The notes below the pieces were generated by a model. That model had not been told where the DNA came from, did no database searches, and saw only the letters and a program-made list of their open reading frames with translations. From CAVSRC01 sp963798195 (lineage in GTDB: Bacteria; Pseudomonadota; Alphaproteobacteria; Rhizobiales; Kaistiaceae): a stretch of DNA of 64,000 nucleotides. Shown one piece after another: positions 1 through 8,229 of this stretch; the first letter of the stretch is position 1; the number at the start of each line of letters is the position of its first letter. The translations under genes and the position numbers were made by a program. The DNA lies in contig CAWCSF010000005.1 of NCBI GenBank assembly GCA_963798195.1, positions 62,001-126,000 of the forward strand, given 5' to 3'.

Positions 1-165
1 CTGATGGGCGACCCGCCGCGCAAGGTGGTCAAGCGGGCGCTGCGAGCGGTCGTGCATCCCGTCGCCAAAACGCGCTATCTTGCGCTCTACGACATGAACC
101 GGAACAGCCACGCGACCTGCGCTTCTTTCCTGGAGAAAGTGTCGCAGGAAATGCAGACTCTTTGA
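1..165 (+). CDS. C-terminal end of an unrecognised protein (5' partial)
   Basis: The frame entering the window at base 1 stays open for 54 codons and stops with TGA at 163-165. The visible tail is rich in Arg and Lys, includes the stretch RYLALYDMNRNSHATC, and ends EKVSQEMQTL. Codon usage looks like the neighbouring genes. I do not recognise the family and assign no function. The next gene on the same strand, a MarR regulator, starts about 90 bases later. Confidence 0.5.
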   Translation: MMGDPPRKVVKRALRAVVHPVAKTRYLALYDMNRNSHATCASFLEKVSQEMQTL

Positions 166-255
166 CCTAGCTGGTTATTCGGGGAATAGGACGGGGACGC
201 ACCATGCAACGACTGTCATACGGCCGACATGTTGGTTGTTTAGGCCCCTAAATTC

Positions 256-735
256 ATGGGCTTCGACCACCGCAAGACAGTCACCTACAGGCTCGCCCAG
301 GCAGCGCATGCCTACCGGGTGCGGGCCGGCAGCCAGTTGTCCCGGATCAACCTGCATTCCGGCCAGGAAACGCTGCTCAAGGCGCTGGCCGGCTCCGACG
401 GCATGTCGATGAGCGATCTGGCCGCCTCGCTGGGCGTCCAGCCTCCCACCGTCACCAAGATGATCAGCCGGCTTGCGGCGCAGGATTATGTCGAGCGCCG
501 CGCCTCGGCAGGCGATGGGCGCCAGGCCCAGGTCTTCCTGACCGAACGCGGCCAGCACGCCATCGCGATGATCGACAAGTTGTGGAAGCGGATCGAGAAG
601 ACCGCGCTCGGCGAAATCGACGAGAAAGACCGCAAGCGGCTCCGCAAGCTGCTCCGGCAGGTCGAACGCAATCTCGGCGTTGCGCGGGACGATCCTGCCA
701 CCGACGCCGAGGACGCCGAGGCCGAGGCGAACTAG
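256..735 (+). CDS. MarR family winged-helix transcriptional regulator
   Basis: A 159-residue protein of usual MarR length. A winged helix-turn-helix spans roughly residues 45-105: SMSDLAASLGVQPPTVTKMI is the helix-turn-helix, followed by the wing around RRASAGDGRQAQVFLTERG. A C-terminal amphipathic dimerisation helix and an acidic Asp/Glu/Ala tail follow. MarR proteins bind DNA as dimers and often respond to small aromatic ligands or oxidants; the ligand here cannot be read from sequence. It stands at the head of a run of + strand genes (SDR, EamA transporter, 2-hydroxyacid dehydrogenase) with short gaps, so it may regulate them; that is inference. The ATG at 256 has no strong ribosome binding site. 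Confidence 0.88.
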   Translation: MGFDHRKTVTYRLAQAAHAYRVRAGSQLSRINLHSGQETLLKALAGSDGMSMSDLAASLGVQPPTVTKMISRLAAQDYVERRASAGDGRQAQVFLTERGQHAIAMIDKLWKRIEKTALGEIDEKDRKRLRKLLRQVERNLGVARDDPATDAEDAEAEAN

Positions 736-819
736 GACTCCGGCGGCTCCCGCCGAGATTTGCCCAGGACCGCACGGACGACTACCATGCGGCCTCCCAA
801 GGCAGCCAGCAGGTCACCC

Positions 820-1575
820 GTGCCCATCAAATTCGATTTCTCTGGCCGCGTCGCGGTCGTCACCGGCGGCGCGCAGGGGATTGGCCGCGCGGTCGTCGAG
901 CGGCTGATCGATGGCGGCGCCGCCGTCGCAATCTGGGACAACGACAAGCCACTGGGCGAGAAGACTGCGGGAGAACTGGGCAGCCGGGGAAAAGTCATTG
1001 CTCTCGGGGTCGATGTTTCCGACGAGAAGGCGGTGGAGACGGCACGCGCGGCGACCGTCAGCCAGCTTGGCGAGGTCGACATCCTCGTGAACAACGCCGG
1101 CGTCGCCGGCAAGAACGCCAACGTCGCCGACTACCCGATCGACGAGTGGGACCGCGTCATCCGGATCAACCTGCGCAGCCAGTTCCTCTGCTGCCGCGCT
1201 TTCGTCGGCGGCATGGTCGCCCGCGACTACGGACGCATCGCCAACATCGCCTCGATCGCCGGCAAGGAGGGCAACCCGACGGCCTCGCCCTACTCGGCAT
1301 CGAAGGCCGGCGTCATCGCGCTGACGAAGTCGCTGGCGAAGGAGACCGCGACCAGCAACATTTCGGTCAATGCCATTGCGCCTGTCACCGCCAATACACG
1401 CATTCTGGATCAGGTCACCCAGGCACATATCGACTACATGCTGGCCAAGATTCCGCGCGGACGATTTGTCACCGTCGAGGAAATCGCCGCCACGGTTGCC
1501 TTCATGGTATCCGACGAGTGCTCCTTCACGACCGGCCATACCTTCGACATCTCCGGCGGTCGCGCGACGTACTGA
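820..1575 (+). CDS. SDR family NAD(P)-dependent oxidoreductase
   Basis: A classical short-chain dehydrogenase of about 251 residues. The N-terminal Rossmann motif is VTGGAQGIGRA, then NNAG, then the catalytic Ser in IASIAG and Tyr/Lys in YSASK. This architecture fits reduction or oxidation of a sugar, hydroxy acid or 3-oxoacyl substrate; the substrate is not determined. I chose the GTG at 820 because it places the start just before FDFSGRVAVVTGG, as is normal for the family, with AGG seven bases upstream. ATGs at 787 and 760 would add an atypical Arg/Thr/Pro-rich extension. It lies between the MarR gene and a drug/metabolite-type transporter, probably one transcription unit. Confidence 0.85.
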   Translation: MPIKFDFSGRVAVVTGGAQGIGRAVVERLIDGGAAVAIWDNDKPLGEKTAGELGSRGKVIALGVDVSDEKAVETARAATVSQLGEVDILVNNAGVAGKNANVADYPIDEWDRVIRINLRSQFLCCRAFVGGMVARDYGRIANIASIAGKEGNPTASPYSASKAGVIALTKSLAKETATSNISVNAIAPVTANTRILDQVTQAHIDYMLAKIPRGRFVTVEEIAATVAFMVSDECSFTTGHTFDISGGRATY

Positions 1576-1635
1576 GACAGACATCCTCCGCACGCGCGCC
1601 GGCCGGACCAGCGGTGGGCCGCCGGACACCCGACC

Positions 1636-2535
1636 GTGACCAAGCCGCACGCCCAGCTGACGCATGAAGAGTCCGCCGTTCGCGTGCGCGGCATCGCGCT
1701 CGTGCTGGGCGCGGTGTTCTGTTTCGCCCTGCTCGACGCCGGCGCCAAATACGCGGCCCGCTCGGTTCCTTCGATCGAGGTCGCCTGGGCCCGCTACTTC
1801 TTCAACCTCGTGCTGGCGGTCATCGTGCTCCGGCCCTGGCGGCACCTGGCTGACTACGCGACGAAGCGGCCATGGCTGCAATTCTGGCGGGCCATTTTCC
1901 TGCTCGGCTCGACCGTGCTGAACTTCTTCGCCATCCGCTACCTGCAGCTCGCCGAAGCCGGGGCGATCATGTTTGCCGGCCCCCTGCTGGCGACCGCGCT
2001 TGCCGGGCCGGTGCTCGGCGAATGGCCGGGCATCCGGCGGTGGGCGGCGGTCGTCGTCGGCTTCATCGGCGTCCTCATCGTGGTCCAGCCGGAGCCCTCG
2101 GCGTTCAATCCCGCCGCGCTGTTTTCCATCAGCGCAGCGCTTTGCTACGCCGGCTATTCGCTCACCACGCGGATGCTCTCAAGCACGGATACACCGTCGG
2201 GCATGCTGATTTACGCCGCCGCGGTCGCGACGGTCGTGCTGACGCCGGCGCTGCCGCCGCTCTGGGTCTGGCCGCCGACATGGCTCGTCGCCGCTGCGAT
2301 GGTCGGAACCGGAGTGGCCGGGGCCGTCGGCCACTGGTTCCTGATCAGGGCCCATCGCGATGCGCCACCAACAGTCCTTGCGCCGTTCACGTATACGCAG
2401 CTGATCTGGGCGATCGGCCTCGGGTTCATCACCTTCGGTGATATCCCAAGTTCCGGCACGCTGATCGGCGCCGCGCTGATCGTGGCAAGCGGCCTCTATG
2501 CCCTTTACCGGGAGCGGGTTCGCCGCGACCGCTGA
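1636..2535 (+). CDS. DMT superfamily (EamA) transporter
   Basis: A 299-residue integral membrane protein with about ten hydrophobic helices arranged as two EamA repeats (roughly residues 15-145 and 155-290). The first helix is GIALVLGAVFCFALLDAGAK; the repeat boundary lies near QPEPSAFNPAALFSI. Members of this superfamily in the cytoplasmic membrane export metabolites or amino acids; the substrate is unknown. Translation starts at a GTG (1636). It follows the SDR gene by 60 bases and precedes the 2-hydroxyacid dehydrogenase, so it may move a substrate or product of those enzymes (inference). Confidence 0.88.
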   Translation: MTKPHAQLTHEESAVRVRGIALVLGAVFCFALLDAGAKYAARSVPSIEVAWARYFFNLVLAVIVLRPWRHLADYATKRPWLQFWRAIFLLGSTVLNFFAIRYLQLAEAGAIMFAGPLLATALAGPVLGEWPGIRRWAAVVVGFIGVLIVVQPEPSAFNPAALFSISAALCYAGYSLTTRMLSSTDTPSGMLIYAAAVATVVLTPALPPLWVWPPTWLVAAAMVGTGVAGAVGHWFLIRAHRDAPPTVLAPFTYTQLIWAIGLGFITFGDIPSSGTLIGAALIVASGLYALYRERVRRDR

Positions 2536-2596
2536 GCCCATCTTGCGATCAACGCGTACGTCGATAAAGTCGATTATCCCGCAGGAGAAAAGACCC

Positions 2597-3562
2597 TTGC
2601 CTAAAGTCGATGTCATTGCCGCCGGGAGCATGCCGGCGAAGACCTTAGCTTCGCTTGCCGAAGCTTTCTCAGTCCAAACGCTCGATTACCAACAGCCGCC
2701 CACGGCGGACATGGCCGCCAAAACGCGCGGCCTTGCGCGCGGCAATCACTTCGAAATTGACCGCAACTTGATCGACCGCCTGCCAAAGCTCGAGATCATC
2801 GCCAATTTCGGCGTTGGCTACGACGGTATCGACCTTAAGGCAGCCGCCGAACGCGGCATTGTCGTCACCAACACGCCGGACGTCCTGACCGAAGAAGTGG
2901 CCGACACGACGCTCGGGCTTCTGCTGATGACGGTGCGCGAACTCCCCGCCGCCGAACGGCACCTGCGCGCCGGCAAATGGGCAAAAGAGGGCACCTACCC
3001 GCTTACTGCCGCCACCATGCGCGATCGCACGGTCGGCATCGCCGGCCTCGGCCGCATCGGCATCGCCGTCGCGCGCCGGCTGGACGCCATGCAGGTGCCG
3101 GTGGTCTATCACAACCGCCACAAGCGCGACGACCTGCCCTATCGGCACTACCCGGACCTGATGGACATGGCCCGGGACGTCGACACCATCATCAGCGTGC
3201 TTCCCGGCGGCGAAGGTACGGCGAAGCTGATCAACGCCGACGTATTCAAGGCGCTCGGACCGCGAGGGGTCTTCATCAATATCGGACGCGGCAGCGCGGT
3301 CGACGAAGCCGCTCTGATCAGAGCGCTGAAGGATGGCACGATCTTCGCCGCCGGGCTCGACGTGTTCGACAACGAGCCAAACATTCCGCCCGAACTGCTG
3401 GCGCTGCCCAACGCGGTGCTGTTGCCGCATGTCGGGTCGGCGTCTGTCTACACGCGTGACGGCATGGGGCAGCTCTGCGTCGACAACCTGACAAGCTGGT
3501 TCGACAAGGGCAAGCCGCTGACGCCGGTGCCCGAAACGCCGTGGAAGGCCAAAGCAAAATAG
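2597..3562 (+). CDS. D-2-hydroxyacid dehydrogenase family protein
   Basis: An NAD(P)-dependent enzyme interconverting 2-oxo acids and D-2-hydroxy acids (glyoxylate/hydroxypyruvate reductase-like). The nucleotide-binding motif is GLGRIGIAVARRL; the catalytic Arg lies in INIGRGSAVDE, the Glu in LDVFDNEP and the His in LLPHVGSAS. I chose the TTG at 2597 because GGAGAA lies eight bases upstream and PKVDVIAAG is a normal family start, giving 321 residues. The upstream ATG at 2498 would overlap the transporter gene and add 33 atypical residues. The enzyme's exact substrate is unknown. Confidence 0.85.
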   Translation: MPKVDVIAAGSMPAKTLASLAEAFSVQTLDYQQPPTADMAAKTRGLARGNHFEIDRNLIDRLPKLEIIANFGVGYDGIDLKAAAERGIVVTNTPDVLTEEVADTTLGLLLMTVRELPAAERHLRAGKWAKEGTYPLTAATMRDRTVGIAGLGRIGIAVARRLDAMQVPVVYHNRHKRDDLPYRHYPDLMDMARDVDTIISVLPGGEGTAKLINADVFKALGPRGVFINIGRGSAVDEAALIRALKDGTIFAAGLDVFDNEPNIPPELLALPNAVLLPHVGSASVYTRDGMGQLCVDNLTSWFDKGKPLTPVPETPWKAKAK

Positions 3563-3578
3563 GCGGCGAACCGCGTGC

Positions 3579-4062
3579 CTACTGTTCCAGGCTGGCGAAA
3601 TTTCCGTGCGCGACCACGAGCCAGCCGTCCCCTGACTTGCGGAAGACCGTCAGCCGTGGGGCAATCGGCCTGCACCACCTTGCCGTCGCGGGTCTGTTTG
3701 AGGTTGAGCACGTAACTCGTGACCATGATGTCGCCCTCGGTGGTCACCGCCAGATTCTCGACCGGAGGGATGGTCTCGATCCTGGGCAGGTCGCTGGCCA
3801 GGTAACCGTCTCGGTCGTGGACCGAACCGTCGGCGCGGACGATCTGGAAATCGGGCGCAAGAATGCGGCCAAGGGTCTGGGGATCGCCGCTGGCGACGGC
3901 CGCGATCCAGGCGTCGAGCGCCCTGGTGGCCTCGGCTTTGAGCTGATCCTGCGCCTCGGCGGCGAACGCGGGGCCGCCAATGGGCGCAACGACCAGAGGG
4001 ACCACCGCCAAAGCCACCGTCATCACCGCCGCAGCAATTCCGCACCGATTTATCGTTCGCAT
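3579..4062 (-). pseudogene. SnoaL/NTF2-like (DUF4440-type) secreted protein, frameshifted in this sequence
   Basis: A signal peptide (MRTINRC then a hydrophobic stretch ending GGPAFA) precedes an NTF2-like domain containing ALDAWIAAVASGDPQTLGRI and DGDGYL-type loops. The frame is natural up to LKQTRDGKVVQA, then reads CPTADGLPQVRG and runs on to 3448 inside the convergent gene. In the neighbouring frame the same DNA encodes IAPRLTVFRKSGDGWLVVAH then GNFASLEQ and a stop at 3579-3581, which is the expected end. One extra base in the GGCC at 3667-3670 explains this; the corrected product has 160 residues. The start at 4062 has GGGAG seven bases upstream. It is last in the deoC/aldehyde dehydrogenase operon, 20 bases after the latter. 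Function is unknown; NTF2-like folds often bind small ligands. Confidence 0.75.
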
Positions 4063-4081
4063 CGCCGTCTCCCGGCTTTGG

Positions 4082-6463
4082 TTACTCCCCATAGGGGATC
4101 CAGATGTTCTTGACCTGGCAGGCGCGGCCTAGCAGTTCACGACCACCGCCAATCGCCGGATCGTCCCAGTCGCGCGCCACCGCCTCGGTCCACGTCTGCT
4201 TGAGATTTCCGGCCGAGACGCGCTCCATGTCGGCCGCGGCGTCGGCATTTCCGAAATACCAGATCGCGTCCACGGCATCGTGCTTGGCGAGCTCCAGCGC
4301 CAGCGCGCGCTTGTCGCCGGTGACGATGTTGACCACACCGCCCGGCAGGTCGGACGTGTCGAGCACCTGGTAGAAATCCGTCGCAATCAACGCCTGCGCT
4401 TCCGACGGCACGATGACGGTCGTGTTGCCGGCGGCGATCGCGGCACCCATGAGCGACACGAATGCCAGCAGGCCCGGCTCCTCCGGACAAGCAATACCCA
4501 CGACGCCAACCGGCTCGTTCATCGCGAGCGCCAGTCCGCGGAACGGCGGCCGGTGGACCGCACCCTCGTATTTGTCCGCCCAGGCGCCCCACTGGAACAG
4601 CCGCGTCACGGACGCATCGACCTCGATCCGGGTCTTGGCGCTCTTCACGCCCTTGAGCAGCCGGAGCCGGTCCGCGAATTCGGCGGCGCGGGCGTCGAGG
4701 TTCTCGGCGATGTAGTAGAGGATCTGCGCGCGGTTATGCTCGGAGGTCGCTGCCCATTTCGGCGCGATCTTGCGCGCCGCCTCGACCGCGTCTCGGATGT
4801 CCTTGCGGTTGCCCTCACCGACTTCGCCGACGAGCTTGCGCGCCGTCGACGCGACACCGCGCGTGTAACCGCCGTCGGGCCGCACCTGCTTGCCGCCGAT
4901 ATACATCTTGGCCGTGCGGTCTATGCCGCCGCCGATCAGTTCCAGCCCGAGTTCAGGTTTCACCGGCGCGGTTTCGGCGAGTGCCTTGGCCGACTTCAGC
5001 CAGCGCGGCTTGGTGTAGGCGGCGAGCCCCTCGCGCCCGCCTTCGCGGCCGTAACCGGATTCCTTGTAGCCGCCAAAGCCGGCCGACGCGTCGAAGAGGT
5101 TGGTCGAATTCACCCAGACCACGCCACATTTCAGCTTGGGCGCGATATCGAGTGCGAGGTTGATCGACTCCGACCAGACGCTGGCGGCGAGACCATATTC
5201 GGTGTTGTTGGCGAGCGCGACGGCTTCCTCCGGCGTGCGGAAGGTCATCTCGACCGCAACCGGGCCGAAAATCTCCACCCGCGCCACAGTCGCGGCGGGA
5301 TGCACGTTGGTCATCAGCGTCGGCGGGAAGAAGCAGCCGGTCCCCGGCAACGCGGCGCGGGTCTGGAAAACTTCGGCCCCCTCGTCCATGCCCTGCTGAA
5401 CCAGCTTGCGGATACGCTCGAGCTGGACCGGCGCGACGATGGCACCGACATCGATCGCCTTGTCGAGTGGCGGACCGACACGCAGGGTATCCAGCCGTGC
5501 CTTCAGCTTGGCGACGAACGCCTCGTGCACGCCTTCCTGCACCAACAGCCGCGAACCGGCGCAGCAGACCTGGCCCTGGTTGAACCAGATGGCATCGACG
5601 ACGCCTTCCACGGCAGAGTCGAGATCGGCGTCCTCGAAGACGATGAACGGCGACTTGCCGCCGAGTTCCAGGGTCAGCGACTTGCCGGAGCCGGCGGTCG
5701 CCTCTCGAATCTTGCGGCCGACCTCGGTCGAGCCGGTGAAGGCTATCTTGTCGATGCCCGGATGGTTGACGATCAGTTCGCCCGTGGCGCCGTCGCCAGT
5801 GACGATGTTGACCACGCCTTTCGGCAGGCCGGCCATCTCGCAAATCTCGGCGAAAAGCAGCGCCGACAGGGAGGTGAACTCGGCCGGCTTCAGCACGCTG
5901 GTGTTGCCCAGCGCGATCGCCGGCGCGATCTTCCACGCCAGCATGAGCAGCGGGAAATTCCAGGGGATGATCTGGCCGCAAACGCCGACCGGCATACGGT
6001 CGGTGAGTTCGCCGTCCATCAATTCCGCCCAGCCGGCGTGATGGTAGAAATGCCGCGAGACCAGCGGGATATCGATATCGCGGGTCTCGCGGATCGGCTT
6101 GCCGTTGTCGATGGCCTCGAGCACAGCGAAAAGGCGGCTGTGTCGCTGGATCAGACGCGCGATGGCGTAGAGGTACTTCGCCCGCTCGTGACCGGGCAGG
6201 CGCGACCACGGCCCCTGCGCCTTGCGCGCGGCCTTGACCGCGTCATCGACGTCCGCCGCGCCGGCCTGCGCCACCGGCATGATGACGGCGCCGGTCGATG
6301 GATCGCTGGTGTCGAACCACGCGCCGGATTCCGGCTTGCGCCATTCGCCGTTGATGAAGAGGCCGATGCCCCCGGCGTGTTTCGCGATCCAGGCGCGCGC
6401 GTCCTTGTCGCTCTCCGGGGCGGGCCCGTAGTCCATCGTGTCGAGGATTTCAGCAACCGACAT
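4082..6463 (-). CDS. Tandem aldehyde dehydrogenase (active N-terminal plus Cys-less C-terminal domain)
   Basis: A 793-residue protein with two aldehyde dehydrogenase domains. The first (about residues 30-490) is complete: general base Glu266 in TLELGGKSPF, nucleophile Cys300 in NQGQVCCAGSR, and IIPWNFPLL at the cofactor site. The second (about 520-793) keeps fold motifs such as GVVGIACPEEPGLLAF and NIVTGDKRAL but stops before any Cys nucleophile, so it is probably structural. The gene begins four bases after deoC ends. DeoC releases acetaldehyde, so this enzyme most likely oxidises acetaldehyde to acetate (or acetyl-CoA) with NAD; that substrate is inferred from context. Two-domain proteins of about this length beside deoC are a familiar alphaproteobacterial arrangement. 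Confidence 0.88.
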   Translation of the reverse strand: MSVAEILDTMDYGPAPESDKDARAWIAKHAGGIGLFINGEWRKPESGAWFDTSDPSTGAVIMPVAQAGAADVDDAVKAARKAQGPWSRLPGHERAKYLYAIARLIQRHSRLFAVLEAIDNGKPIRETRDIDIPLVSRHFYHHAGWAELMDGELTDRMPVGVCGQIIPWNFPLLMLAWKIAPAIALGNTSVLKPAEFTSLSALLFAEICEMAGLPKGVVNIVTGDGATGELIVNHPGIDKIAFTGSTEVGRKIREATAGSGKSLTLELGGKSPFIVFEDADLDSAVEGVVDAIWFNQGQVCCAGSRLLVQEGVHEAFVAKLKARLDTLRVGPPLDKAIDVGAIVAPVQLERIRKLVQQGMDEGAEVFQTRAALPGTGCFFPPTLMTNVHPAATVARVEIFGPVAVEMTFRTPEEAVALANNTEYGLAASVWSESINLALDIAPKLKCGVVWVNSTNLFDASAGFGGYKESGYGREGGREGLAAYTKPRWLKSAKALAETAPVKPELGLELIGGGIDRTAKMYIGGKQVRPDGGYTRGVASTARKLVGEVGEGNRKDIRDAVEAARKIAPKWAATSEHNRAQILYYIAENLDARAAEFADRLRLLKGVKSAKTRIEVDASVTRLFQWGAWADKYEGAVHRPPFRGLALAMNEPVGVVGIACPEEPGLLAFVSLMGAAIAAGNTTVIVPSEAQALIATDFYQVLDTSDLPGGVVNIVTGDKRALALELAKHDAVDAIWYFGNADAAADMERVSAGNLKQTWTEAVARDWDDPAIGGGRELLGRACQVKNIWIPYGE

Positions 6464-6467
6464 GGCG

Positions 6468-7478
6468 TCAGGCCATCGCGTGGTGGTCGAAGGAGGCGTA
6501 GCGGCCGGTGAGGAAGTATTCCAGCTGCCGTTCTATGTCAGCGAGCAGCGAAGATGCGCCGATGCGGAAGAGGCCCGGCTGGAGCCAGTTGCTGCCAAGC
6601 TCTTCCTTCATCACGAACTGGAAGCTCATCGCGTCCTTGGCGGTGGAGATGCCGCCGGCCGGCTTGAAGCCGACAATGTGCCCGGTCATATCGCGATAGG
6701 CGCGAATGGCGCGGACCATGACCAGCGCGACCGGGAGCGTGGCGTTGACGCCTTCCTTGCCGGTCGACGTCTTGATGAAATCCGAGCCGGCCATCATCGC
6801 GACCAGCGATGCCTTGCCGACGTTCCGCAGCGTCTTGAGGTCACCCGTGCCGAGGATGGTCTTCATGTGCGCCGGCCCGCAGGCGGCCTTGAAGGCCTTA
6901 ACCTCGTCGTAAAGTGCCTGCCAGTTGCCGGTGAGCACGTGCTCGCGGGTGATGACGATGTCGATCTCCTTCGCGCCGTCGGCGACCGATGCCTCGATCT
7001 CGGCAAGGCGCGTGGCAAAGGGCGAAAGGCCGGCGGGGAACGCGGTCGACACGGCGGCAACCGGGATGCCGGAACCCTTCAGCGCGTCGACCGCCGTCGC
7101 GACGAAGCGATGATAGACGCAGACCGCGCCAACCTGGACGCCACGCTCGGCCAGCCCCAGCCCGTCGACGATGTCGGCGCGCAGGGGATGGCGCGCCTTG
7201 GCGCAGAGGCGGCGGACGCGGCCTTCGGTGTCGTCGCTGTTCAGCGTCGTGAGGTCGATGCATTCCAGCGCCTTGACCAGCCACGCCGCCTGCCATTCCT
7301 TCTTGACGGTGCGGCGCTTGGGCAATGTCGAGGCCCGGCGCTCTACCGCTGAAAGGTTGACGCGAACGCCGGCAACGGGCTCGGGATCGAACGGGATGCC
7401 GGGGTTGTTGGGATGGTCCGGCGCGTTCCTCAGATGGTGAATCGCGGCGGATTCGCGGGATGGGACCGGGTTGGCCAT
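6468..7478 (-). CDS. deoC: Deoxyribose-phosphate aldolase
   Basis: A class I aldolase cleaving 2-deoxyribose 5-phosphate into glyceraldehyde 3-phosphate and acetaldehyde in deoxynucleoside breakdown. The Schiff-base lysine is in DFIKTSTGKEG, the second active-site lysine in VGFKPAGGIS, and the phosphate-binding region follows. At 336 residues it is longer than E. coli DeoC (about 260) because of an N-terminal extension of roughly 65 residues, as in the long DeoC subgroup. It is the first gene of a - strand operon with the tandem aldehyde dehydrogenase and the SnoaL-like gene. The divergent GST gene starts 134 bases away, so the promoter lies in between. Confidence 0.93.
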   Translation of the reverse strand: MANPVPSRESAAIHHLRNAPDHPNNPGIPFDPEPVAGVRVNLSAVERRASTLPKRRTVKKEWQAAWLVKALECIDLTTLNSDDTEGRVRRLCAKARHPLRADIVDGLGLAERGVQVGAVCVYHRFVATAVDALKGSGIPVAAVSTAFPAGLSPFATRLAEIEASVADGAKEIDIVITREHVLTGNWQALYDEVKAFKAACGPAHMKTILGTGDLKTLRNVGKASLVAMMAGSDFIKTSTGKEGVNATLPVALVMVRAIRAYRDMTGHIVGFKPAGGISTAKDAMSFQFVMKEELGSNWLQPGLFRIGASSLLADIERQLEYFLTGRYASFDHHAMA

Positions 7479-7612
7479 GGCGGGACTGGACCTCCTGCGC
7501 TTGAGGCTACCATTCCCGGCCGCGCATATCGAGGCGGCTCACGCCAGGCTTGCTGCACCGCGACCGGCGGCTTATGCCATGCGGCACCTGCGCAAGGTTG
7601 GGGGTAGAAACC

Positions 7613-8224
7613 ATGAAGCTGTATCACTCGTCGACGTCGCCCTTTGTCCGCAAGGTCATGGTCTCCGCGATCGAGCTCGGCCTTGACGGTGAGATCGAGA
7701 AGACCAACACCAGCGTCAACCCCATCAACCGAAACGCCATGGTGATCGCGGACAACCCGCTCGGCCAGGTGCCAACGCTGATCAGCCGCGATGGCCTGGC
7801 GATCCACGACAGCCGCGTCATCTGTGAATATCTGGATCATCTGGCCGGCGGCGGACGGCTCTTTCCAAAGGCCAGCCCGGAGCGTTGGCAGGCGCTTACC
7901 GAACAATCCCTGTCGGATGGAATGACCGACGCGGCCCTGCTCCAACGCTACGAGATGACGTTGCGGCCGGAACCGCTGCGGTGGTCGGACTGGGCCAGCG
8001 GGCAGAACGACAAGGTTGTGAAGAGCCTCGACCGCCTCGAGGCGATGGCCGCAGGATTCGCAAGCCGCGTCGATATCGGCACCATCACCGTTGGCTGCGG
8101 TCTCGGCTACCTCGATTTCCGCTTTCCCGACCTCGGCTGGCGCAACGGGCGGGCGAGACTTGCCGATTGGTACGCCGGCTTTGCCGAACGGCCGGCGATG
8201 GTGGCGACCGCTCCCAAAGGCTGA
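7613..8224 (+). CDS. Glutathione S-transferase family protein
   Basis: A 203-residue cytosolic GST-like protein. The N-terminal thioredoxin-like domain starts MKLYHSSTSPFVRKVMV, where Ser in STSPF is the likely glutathione-activating residue; the conserved cis-Pro is in GQVPTLI and the gamma-glutamyl site is DSRVICEYL. The C-terminal helical domain covers about residues 85-203. The start at 7613 is preceded by a G-rich stretch and gives the canonical family N-terminus; the upstream ATG at 7550 adds an atypical segment. The substrate is unknown. It is divergent from deoC and convergent with the mla operon, ending five bases before that operon's last stop codon. Confidence 0.88.
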   Translation: MKLYHSSTSPFVRKVMVSAIELGLDGEIEKTNTSVNPINRNAMVIADNPLGQVPTLISRDGLAIHDSRVICEYLDHLAGGGRLFPKASPERWQALTEQSLSDGMTDAALLQRYEMTLRPEPLRWSDWASGQNDKVVKSLDRLEAMAAGFASRVDIGTITVGCGLGYLDFRFPDLGWRNGRARLADWYAGFAERPAMVATAPKG

Positions 8225-8229
8225 TCAGC

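Noticed and set aside
4280..6511. Long + strand frame opposite the tandem aldehyde dehydrogenase
   Set aside because: A shadow frame of a GC-rich gene; the product has Arg/His/Gly-rich composition without any family motif. Similar antisense frames opposite clpB, ptsP and cobT were dismissed for the same reason.
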